From Halanaerobiales bacterium (lineage in GTDB: Bacteria; Bacillota_F; Halanaerobiia; DY22613), in contig JAGMES010000073.1 in assembly GCA_023128035.1 (NCBI GenBank), forward strand, positions 1-20,687: 20,687 nt of DNA, written 5' to 3'. The position numbers and the translations under genes are program-made. The notes under the pieces were generated by a model. The model searched no databases. It worked only from the letters and a program-made list of their open reading frames with translations, and had not been told where the DNA came from. This document shows, piece after piece, positions 14,589 through 20,687 of this stretch; the stretch's first letter is position 1; each line of letters begins with the position of its first letter.

Positions 14589-17045
14589 ATGAAACGAGCA
14601 ATCAAATCTGCTATCTATTTTTTCTTAATCATGTATATTATTCATTCTCTTCTATCCTCTACCCCTGTAAGGGCAGCATGGCCTGAAATTGATCTAATCT
14701 ACTATGGTAAGGTAAATCTTCTTCTAGGACATGCCGATATAACAGGAAATGAAACTAGCCTAATCACCCAATATGGCCTAAGTTCAGGCTTAAACTATGA
14801 TTATGAAATAGATTTAAATCTAGAAGGTATGATAAATTCCTTTGATCTAGAATCAATGATTTTTTATAATAATACTGATGAATCCACTATAACTTTTTCT
14901 TTAGAAAATCAAGACTGGATCATCGAATATCAGCCTTATAATTTAAAAATTCCAAACTTGAAAACAAGTTTCAGTACGCAAAAATTAGATGGATTCAAAA
15001 CCAGTCGTAAAGATCAAACTTTTCACTTGTTTCATGGAAAAAAACTTTTTCAACCTAAAAGCAAGACTTTTACAATAATCAATGAATCTGAAATATCCTA
15101 CTCTCTCTTCAATTCAATCGAAGGAGATGTAGTTGAATATAGTGAAATTGTCTTTTTACAGGGCGAAAAACTCAGACGATATGTTGACTATAAATTAAAT
15201 TATATCTCTGGCGAATTGAAATTTCTAATCCCATTACATTATGGTTCTATTGTCGAAGTGAAATATAACTTTATTCCAATCGGAGAATCTATCAATGATA
15301 TGTTAACAGGTGGGTATTATCAATATAATTTCAAACAGTGGCCGGGATGTAATATGAGCATATTCTATTTAGATGATAAACAGGAAGTCACAGTTGAAAG
15401 AATTGATGATAATAATTTTTTAGAAGAAGATAAGGAAATTATCCATAATCGTTACTATGGGTCTACTATTAATATCAATAAAGGACCACTAAACCTTTCA
15501 GGCGAATATGTCCGTACAAACTTATCCGAAAATGATTTTGATTATGCAGGAAATTTAAATTTAAATTATTTTACCCCAATTACTCATCTAAATTACCAAT
15601 TTACTACTGCAACCCCTGATTTCACAGGTGTAGGAGTGGTTTCTGTTGTCGCAGGTAAAAAACATCAGTTTTCTGGTGATTATAAGTTCGACTCTCAATG
15701 GAGCGCAGATTTGAATCTGACACAAATTATCAAAGGAGAAGATTGGGCCAAAACCATCAGCCAATCTGCAGAATCTAAACTTAGCTATCAGTTTAATGAT
15801 AAGCATTCTTTTTCTCTATCGTTGAATACCAATTCAATTGAAGAATGGGGAGAATTAATTACAGATTTGGACTATCAATTAGGTTGGAATTATCAGATTA
15901 CAGATAAGATTATATTAACATTGAAAGATTCTTTGAAAAATCCTGAAAAAGGTACAGTAATTTTAAAAATTAAGGATCCTTCTTTACGATTAAATAGTGA
16001 ATACAAACAATATCCCGAAATTATCCCGTTTTACGGAGAGTACTGGATTCGAGAATGGAATACTGATATGACTTTTCGTCCTTTTACTGGTATAACCCTA
16101 AATGGCAATATTGACTATTATCAACCTTTTGACGCCAGTTTTGAAGAATCTCAAAGGCGTCTGGCTTTAATGTTAATCGCTTCTCCAAATAAATATATCA
16201 ACACTCGAAGTAATTATATTTATTTCTTCAATCCTTCTATTCAATCTAGAACCCTATTCTATGATCTTAATTCATCTTTTATTCTACCTTACCAGATCCA
16301 ACTAGAAGGAGCAGCAGAGATGATAGAAATCAACTCCAATACAGTAATCAATACTGATCAGGACTCACGCCTTAGAATAAGCTATCCAATTCAAAACTTT
16401 AATCTATCCTATCAGATAGAACAAGACAAAAAACAAGTTTTTTTAAAGGAAAATGACGAAATATATCAAGACACAGATATACTAACTAATACGTATAGTA
16501 TCAGCTATCAGATCACAGATCATTTTAATATAAGCCTTTCACATTCGAATCTGAAAAATGTCTGGATTCTGGGTACCTGTATGACTGACAATGAAAAGCT
16601 AAAATCCAGTGTAACCCTCAACTATTTTAAGAATCTAAACCTCTTTAAATATCAAATTGACTCTCAAAAAACCCAAACCCTAAATCAACTCAGTCATACA
16701 TTGTCATGGGAAAACAAATTCAATTATCTGCAATATAGCTATAACGGTACTCTAACTCATACCCTAGAGCAAAATCGTATTTTAAATCAAAATCACCTAT
16801 TTAAAGCTAACTTAGATCATCCATCCAGCCATTATAAACCATCTCTATATCTCCAATATCAATCCCAAAATCAAGAAGCTAATAAATGGACAAAACATAA
16901 AATTTCTTTTAGACTTGGCTATAAACTATCTGATAATCAAGAAATTTTCTCCGAAATCGGCCATGCAAGAAACACAAACCATCTTGACCCAGATAAAGAT
17001 TATACCGCCACTTTTATAAAACTGGGGGTAGAGTACTCATTTTAA
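14589..17045 (+). CDS. putative outer-membrane beta-barrel protein
   Basis: An 818-residue exported protein. The signal peptide is about 1-29 (MKRAIKSAIYFFLIMYIIHSLLSSTPVRA). Residues of about 170-235 hold a strand-rich module (EGDVVEYSEIVFLQGEKLRR..VDYKLNYISGELKFL..GSIVEVKYNF) like those in large outer-membrane proteins, where a 'DY..dY.tG.i.f' motif is followed by V.Y.Y. From about 280 to the end the protein is a long series of amphipathic strands with alternating polar and hydrophobic or aromatic residues. It ends IKLGVEYSF; a terminal Phe with hydrophobic residues at alternating positions is the known recognition signal for barrel insertion. ATG 14589 is preferred over GTG 14580, which lies inside the AGAGGTG site. 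No close family is named; the transported substrate, if any, is unknown. Confidence 0.75.
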   Translation: MKRAIKSAIYFFLIMYIIHSLLSSTPVRAAWPEIDLIYYGKVNLLLGHADITGNETSLITQYGLSSGLNYDYEIDLNLEGMINSFDLESMIFYNNTDESTITFSLENQDWIIEYQPYNLKIPNLKTSFSTQKLDGFKTSRKDQTFHLFHGKKLFQPKSKTFTIINESEISYSLFNSIEGDVVEYSEIVFLQGEKLRRYVDYKLNYISGELKFLIPLHYGSIVEVKYNFIPIGESINDMLTGGYYQYNFKQWPGCNMSIFYLDDKQEVTVERIDDNNFLEEDKEIIHNRYYGSTININKGPLNLSGEYVRTNLSENDFDYAGNLNLNYFTPITHLNYQFTTATPDFTGVGVVSVVAGKKHQFSGDYKFDSQWSADLNLTQIIKGEDWAKTISQSAESKLSYQFNDKHSFSLSLNTNSIEEWGELITDLDYQLGWNYQITDKIILTLKDSLKNPEKGTVILKIKDPSLRLNSEYKQYPEIIPFYGEYWIREWNTDMTFRPFTGITLNGNIDYYQPFDASFEESQRRLALMLIASPNKYINTRSNYIYFFNPSIQSRTLFYDLNSSFILPYQIQLEGAAEMIEINSNTVINTDQDSRLRISYPIQNFNLSYQIEQDKKQVFLKENDEIYQDTDILTNTYSISYQITDHFNISLSHSNLKNVWILGTCMTDNEKLKSSVTLNYFKNLNLFKYQIDSQKTQTLNQLSHTLSWENKFNYLQYSYNGTLTHTLEQNRILNQNHLFKANLDHPSSHYKPSLYLQYQSQNQEANKWTKHKISFRLGYKLSDNQEIFSEIGHARNTNHLDPDKDYTATFIKLGVEYSF

Positions 17046-17083
17046 TAATTACTTAGCTAGGGTTATACACGAATGAAAAGGTA

Positions 17084-17128
17084 GCAAAAATAAGTTGCAT
17101 TAGGGATATTTCCCAGCAACGTTTTTGC
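17084..17128. terminator. bidirectional terminator between convergent genes
   Basis: A three-part imperfect stem: GCAAAAA/TTTTTGC (17084-17090, 17122-17128), GTTGC/GCAAC (17094-17098, 17116-17120) and GGGA/TCCC (17103-17106, 17111-17114). T runs occur on both strands. A second hairpin (CTTCA...TGAAG enclosing AGTGG...CCACT, 17131-17155, then TTTT) adjoins it before the stop of the NhaC-family gene. Confidence 0.7.
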
Positions 17129-17168
17129 CCCTTCAAGAAGTGGTCTCCCACTGAAGTTTTGAGAGTAT

Positions 17169-18701
17169 TCAAATACTTTCAACTTGACGGCCAAACTTCC
17201 TTATAACTCCAAATATAATTAAGGAGCCCACAGGCAAGATAACCCAGAATGGTACTCCCAACCCTACTGGAATAAAGCCCACCAAGATAGCAATAATTCC
17301 TGTTGATAAAACATAAGGTAATTGAGTTTGTACATGGTCCATATGATCAGAACCAGAAGCAGTTGATGACATAATCGTTGTATCTGAAATTGGTGAACAA
17401 TGATCTCCAAAAACACAACCTGTCAAAACTGAACCAATAGTAGGAATCAAAGGAGCGCCTAAAGTTACCGCTAGAGGAATCGCTAATGGCATCATAATCG
17501 CATTAGTTCCCCATGAAGTTCCTGTCGCAAACGCCACAAAGGAGGCCAAAAGAAACATCATTGTAGGTACTAAAAAGACAGGAATTACACCATCTGCTAA
17601 CCCTATCAAATAATTAGCTGTGCCCAATGCTTCAATAACATCGCCCAAAGACCAAGCCAAAATGAGAATACCACCTGCAACAGCTAATGATTTAACTCCA
17701 CTCATCCATGCTTCCATAATCTCGTTTAAACTTAATACTCTTTTTATAAGAGCTGTAAGGCCAGCAACAATTGTTCCCGCAAATGACGCCCAGAGTAAAA
17801 CCACACTAGCATCGGCGTCACTAAACGCTTTTTGAATACCAATCCCAGTTAAACCTCCCCCATTATACCAAAGACCTATCATAGTCACCACGAGTACTGT
17901 AATAATTGGCAAAAATGCATGATACCAGTTTAATGGAGTATCTGGTAATACCATCTCCTCGAATTCTTTGGAAACCAAAGGACTTGAGCCATCACGATAA
18001 ACCTTACCAGTCTTACGAGCTCTGATCTCTGCCCGATACATAGGCCCAAAATCTCTTCCTAAATATATGATAAGAAACAAAAATACCAGTGCAAATAGAC
18101 TATAAAAACGAAATGGAATTGTCTGCAAAAACGTAGTATAAACATTTTGAGCAAGCCCTAATTTATCAAAAGCTTTCTGAATTAACCCCATCTCATAACC
18201 AATCCAGGTAGAAATCAAGGCCATACTTGCCACAGGCGCTGCAGTGCAGTCAACTATATAGCTTAACTTTTCCCTAGATATCTTCATCCTATCAGTAATA
18301 GAACGCATAGTTGTCCCTACAATCAAAGAATTAGCATAATCATCGAAAAAGATTAGAATTCCCATCCAGAAGGCTGCCATCTGTGCACTTTTAGCAGTTG
18401 AAGCTCTTCTGGTAATAAAATTAGCAACCGCATTTGTTGCCCCTGAACGATTAATGATACCAACCATTCCACCTAAGGTTAAAAGAAATATTAAAATCGC
18501 AGCATTCCATGAATCAGCTACAGAACCTACAATGTACTGATCTAAAGTCCTAAAGAATGCAATAAAAGGATTCCAGTTATTTAAAATGAGTACACCTACA
18601 TAGATCCCAATAAATAACGAAATTAAAACCTCACGACTCTTCCAGGCTAAAAATATCGCCAACAATGGCGGAATTAATGATAATAATCCAAAATGCTCCA
18701 T
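17169..18701 (-). CDS. NhaC-family transporter, probable lysine transporter (LysW type)
   Basis: Integral membrane protein of 510 residues with about eleven to twelve hydrophobic segments. Family signatures are GILIFFDDYANSLIVGTTMR (about 113-132), DCTAAPVASMALISTWIGYE, FATGTSWGTNAIMMPLAIPL and VFGDHCSPISDTTIMSSTASG, the last holding the acidic and His residues of the ion-binding region. By fold it is an Na+/H+ antiporter (NhaC) relative. However, a lysine riboswitch with terminator directly precedes it, and lysine-riboswitch-linked NhaC members (LysW) are predicted lysine transporters. That is the better guess for substrate. GAGGAGGAG lies 8 nt before ATG 18701. It is transcribed alone and ends at the bidirectional hairpin. 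Confidence 0.9.
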   Translation of the reverse strand: MEHFGLLSLIPPLLAIFLAWKSREVLISLFIGIYVGVLILNNWNPFIAFFRTLDQYIVGSVADSWNAAILIFLLTLGGMVGIINRSGATNAVANFITRRASTAKSAQMAAFWMGILIFFDDYANSLIVGTTMRSITDRMKISREKLSYIVDCTAAPVASMALISTWIGYEMGLIQKAFDKLGLAQNVYTTFLQTIPFRFYSLFALVFLFLIIYLGRDFGPMYRAEIRARKTGKVYRDGSSPLVSKEFEEMVLPDTPLNWYHAFLPIITVLVVTMIGLWYNGGGLTGIGIQKAFSDADASVVLLWASFAGTIVAGLTALIKRVLSLNEIMEAWMSGVKSLAVAGGILILAWSLGDVIEALGTANYLIGLADGVIPVFLVPTMMFLLASFVAFATGTSWGTNAIMMPLAIPLAVTLGAPLIPTIGSVLTGCVFGDHCSPISDTTIMSSTASGSDHMDHVQTQLPYVLSTGIIAILVGFIPVGLGVPFWVILPVGSLIIFGVIRKFGRQVESI

Positions 18702-18744
18702 TATATTATTCTCCTCCTCAATATTTTACTTCAGACTATTGCAA

Positions 18745-18773
18745 ATAAAAAAGCTCTCATATAATGAGAGCTT
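18745..18773 (-). terminator. riboswitch-controlled terminator
   Basis: On the minus strand AAGCTCTCAT pairs with ATGAGAGCTT around TAT, followed by TTTTTATTT. Its 5' arm AGCTCTC (18772-18766) is complementary to GAGAGCT (18845-18839) at the 3' edge of the lysine aptamer, which is the expected antiterminator pairing. Confidence 0.9.
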
Positions 18774-18831
18774 AAAAATCAGAATTGAGGAGAGATCGTA
18801 TTTGCGCAAATATAAACCTCCTCGCTTATTC

Positions 18832-19012
18832 TGAAGATAGCTCTCCACTACTCACCAGCATAAGTAGTGACAGTCCAGTACTTATTCAATACTGACCCAG
18901 CAAATGACATCTGGGTTAATGTCATTCACTTCGGCAGTAAGACCTTTTAAGAAAGTTCACAGTCTCCCTGACTCCCTTTCTCTACTCTTTCTTATCTGCA
19001 CCTCTATCCTCA
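18832..19012 (-). promoter_or_regulatory. lysine riboswitch (L box)
   Basis: The minus strand shows the lysine aptamer landmarks in order: GATAGAGGTGC, AGAAAGGG, CTGCCGAAG and GCTGGGTCAGT, ending GGAGAGCTATC. The P1 helix is TGAGGATAG (19012-19004) with CTATCTTCA (18840-18832), 9 bp with one G-U. Bound lysine stabilises P1, which keeps GAGAGCT from acting as antiterminator, so the terminator at 18745-18773 forms and the transporter is shut off. Between aptamer and terminator lies an extra hairpin (GAGGAG/CTCCTC enclosing the palindrome TATTTGCGCAAATA). Confidence 0.93.
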
Positions 19013-19051
19013 CTTTTCGCGAAAATGTGAGAACGTATTCTTTTATAAAAT

Positions 19052-19079
19052 ATTATAACATATCAAAAATAATTGTCAA
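19052..19079 (-). promoter_or_regulatory. promoter of the lysine riboswitch transcript
   Basis: On the minus strand TTGACA (19079-19074) and TATAAT (19057-19052) are 16 bp apart. It starts only 20 bp after the stop codon of the TPR gene, and no terminator intervenes. Confidence 0.8.
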
Positions 19080-19098
19080 GTTTATTTGCCCACTTAAA

Positions 19099-20205
19099 TT
19101 ATATAATTTTTAATTTCTCATACCGAGCTAATCCATGAACTAGTTCATGGATCCCATTAAATTTTTGCTCTACATTGTTATTTCCATATTTTTGATAAAT
19201 ATGATAGACTTCTAACCAATGTGTTTTCATCCGAAGTTTTTTATAAATTTTTAAACTTTGATTCAAGAACATCAACATATATTCTTTTTCATCCTTTTCT
19301 AAATGAATCAGACCCATCACATAAAATCCACGAGCCAGTTGCTTTTCTTGCTCCTTCGAAAACCTATTTTTAAAATTTTCTAATAATAATCCAACCGCTT
19401 TTTTACAATAGCATCGAACTTCCTCCACATCAATCTTCAAATATATTTCTGCTAATTTAAGCAATGTATCTGTTGCATTAACATCTTTATATTCTTTTTG
19501 CACCATCAAACTATATTTTAAAGCACTAATAGCTCTGTTAAACTCCCTTTTCTGCATATATAAACATCCCATGTCATTTGAAACTCTAGCTACCATATGT
19601 TGATTTTTTAAAGTTTTGAATTTAGTAAGGCTTTGGCAATACAGTTTTAGTGCCTTATTAATATCTCCTAACTTAAAATATACCTGCGCCAGTCCATGTA
19701 ATGTACGGGCTTTCTGTTCAATATGTTCAATTCTCTCAGCATTCAATACAGCATCTTCCATATACCGTCTAGCATCTTCTAATTCACCACTCAACTGTAA
19801 TGCTATACCAATCTCATAAGATGCCTTTGATTTAAGCAAAACCTCATCTTGTTCCCTAGTTGAAATTAATTTCAGCACCTGATGCCACTTGCCCATTGCC
19901 TGAAGTATTTTTCCTTCTTCCGAGAATAAAATCCCTTCCTGATAAAAAACATTCGCCAGATTTAATAAATCTTTCTTCTCATTAAAAAACTCTTGAGCTT
20001 GTTTGCAAGCCTCATGTGCTAACGGGAAATTTTTAATATCACGATAAATATTACCAAGATTTAAATAAAGTGTTCCAATCAACTTTGAATTTGTATTTTG
20101 TTTCATATGATGATATAACAAAGCTTTAATCCGTGATAAATTTCCCACTTCTCCCCCAGTGTTATAAGGAATTTTACTCATCTCTGTATTAATCTCTCCA
20201 ATCAT
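19099..20205 (-). CDS. TPR-repeat protein of unknown function
   Basis: A soluble, all-helical protein of 368 residues. Tandem tetratricopeptide repeats fill about 40-330. Clear units include LIGTLYLNLGNIYRDIKNFPLAHEACKQA, ARTLHGLAQVYFKLGDINKALKLYCQSL and ARVSNDMGCLYMQKREFNRAISALKYSL, with the usual G/A-Y-A-P consensus spacing near 34-40. There is no signal peptide or membrane segment. It resembles the TPR half of Firmicute regulators of the HTH-TPR or Rap type, but no DNA-binding or catalytic domain is present. It probably acts as a protein-binding scaffold. ATG 20205 has GGAGGG 6 nt upstream. No partner can be named from the neighbours. Confidence 0.85.
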   Translation of the reverse strand: MIGEINTEMSKIPYNTGGEVGNLSRIKALLYHHMKQNTNSKLIGTLYLNLGNIYRDIKNFPLAHEACKQAQEFFNEKKDLLNLANVFYQEGILFSEEGKILQAMGKWHQVLKLISTREQDEVLLKSKASYEIGIALQLSGELEDARRYMEDAVLNAERIEHIEQKARTLHGLAQVYFKLGDINKALKLYCQSLTKFKTLKNQHMVARVSNDMGCLYMQKREFNRAISALKYSLMVQKEYKDVNATDTLLKLAEIYLKIDVEEVRCYCKKAVGLLLENFKNRFSKEQEKQLARGFYVMGLIHLEKDEKEYMLMFLNQSLKIYKKLRMKTHWLEVYHIYQKYGNNNVEQKFNGIHELVHGLARYEKLKII

Positions 20206-20217
20206 CTCTAGCCCTCC

Positions 20218-20384
20218 ATTTTATGACACAAATATATTAATTTACAAGCACCACATACAACATATAATAAATATATTATATATATTTATTTGGATTCCTG
20301 CCTAATTATAGAATGATATTTATCCTTTATCTATTTTTTCTCTAAAAAACTTATTTAGCTCAATTTTGATCTTATTATTTATCA
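20218..20384. other. AT-rich upstream region of the TPR gene
   Basis: No gene is seen on either strand. It contains alternating TATA-rich sequence (about 20262-20290) and probably the TPR gene's promoter, but no confident -35/-10 pair could be chosen. Confidence 0.35.
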
Positions 20385-20419
20385 AAAAAACCAGTTTGCT
20401 AAAGCCGAACTAGTTTTTT
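20385..20419. terminator. bidirectional terminator
   Basis: AACCAGTTTG pairs with CGAACTAGTT (20389-20398 with 20406-20415; one mismatch and one G-U pair on either strand). It is flanked by an A run on the left and a T run on the right. It insulates the TPR gene from whatever lies to the right. Confidence 0.65.
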
Positions 20420-20480
20420 CACTTCTGCAATATTTTTATGTAATAGTAATTCATTTTCATACCTATTCCCCCCCAAAAAC

Positions 20481-20536
20481 CATGTAAGTCGTTATATGAA
20501 ATATCCCATTTGTATTCTTTTTTGTTTACTTACATG
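20481..20536. repeat. inverted repeat, 9-bp arms
   Basis: CATGTAAGT (20481-20489) and ACTTACATG (20528-20536) are perfect inverted copies separated by 38 bp. A run of eight C precedes the left arm. No coding frame lies between. The function is unknown. Confidence 0.4.
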
Positions 20537-20566
20537 ATATTCGCGATTCGCCAAAAAATTCCTCGT

Positions 20567-20610
20567 ATTAAATAATATATTTAGCTTATAAGCTAAATAT
20601 ATTATTTAAT
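20567..20610. repeat. perfect 44-bp palindrome
   Basis: The two 22-bp halves (20567-20588 and 20589-20610) are exact reverse complements with no spacer, centred on AGCTTATAAGCT. The sequence is AT-rich and has no T run beyond the arms. It covers the stop codon of the partial minus-strand frame at the right edge. Confidence 0.85.
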
Positions 20611-20687
20611 AATTCACGTTTAAACTTAAATTGTTCTGGAAATACTGATATCTGTAAGGATAAAATAGTCTCTCGGAATAAATAATG
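20586..20687 (-). CDS. possible C-terminal end of an unidentified protein, partial
   Basis: The minus strand is open from the right edge for 33 codons, ending at TAA 20588-20586. The tail reads HYLFRETILSLQISVFPEQF then KFKRELLNNIFSL. The composition is protein-like, but it is too short to place in a family. The stop codon lies at the centre of the 44-bp palindrome. The rest of the gene, if real, lies beyond the window. Confidence 0.3.
   Translation of the reverse strand, partial: HYLFRETILSLQISVFPEQFKFKRELLNNIFSL

Noticed and set aside
18904..19113. Plus-strand frame of 69 codons
   Set aside because: It lies entirely across the lysine riboswitch and its promoter on the opposite strand; it has no ribosome binding site.
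1..20687. CRISPR array, tRNA, rRNA or complete insertion sequence
   Set aside because: No regularly spaced repeats, cloverleaf, rRNA stretch or transposase with paired terminal repeats was seen.

Overview
The window is AT-rich DNA with AGGAGG-type ribosome binding sites, TTGACA/TATAAT promoters, a T-box and a lysine riboswitch, which together point to a low-GC Firmicute (Bacillota). One gene (14589-17045) encodes a secreted beta-strand-rich protein ending in the terminal-Phe signature of outer-membrane barrels. This suggests a diderm, anaerobic lineage such as the Halanaerobiales. That placement is inference; no rRNA is present.

Layout. Positions 1-583 hold a partial Rpn-family nuclease (minus), followed by a gap with a short promoter-to-terminator transcription unit (759-862). 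Positions 1052-5839 (minus) hold an iron-containing alcohol dehydrogenase, then ileS with its own T-box leader and promoter. The IleRS is of the eukaryote-like type 2 and carries a swapped GIHH version of the HIGH motif. Positions 5902-7136 (minus) hold a secreted protein of unknown function and a 63-residue protein.

Positions 7218-10645 (plus) are the most interesting block. They hold a HutP-family RNA-binding regulator, then a strong promoter, a leader with UAG triplets on an exact 8-nt period, an intrinsic terminator and a hairpin masking the ribosome binding site. After these comes a three-gene ABC importer of the TrpXYZ type. The arrangement resembles the Bacillus hut system (HutP plus UAG triplets plus terminator), but it controls a transporter and the regulator lacks the expected metal-binding histidines. 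I propose a HutP-like antitermination module for an amino-acid or related importer.

Positions 10659-12935 (minus) hold an M28/DUF4910-type aminopeptidase whose 3' end abuts the C-terminal remnant of a different peptidase (M29 family). Positions 13128-14520 (plus) hold a secreted subtilisin with a strong promoter, a structured 5' leader, a distinct codon choice and a strong terminator. The putative outer-membrane protein follows from its own promoter. A bidirectional terminator separates it from an NhaC-family transporter (minus) under a complete lysine riboswitch, which makes it a probable lysine transporter. A TPR protein (19099-20205, minus) lies upstream. The right edge is a gap with a bidirectional terminator, inverted repeats and a perfect 44-bp palindrome over the stop codon of a gene that runs off the window.
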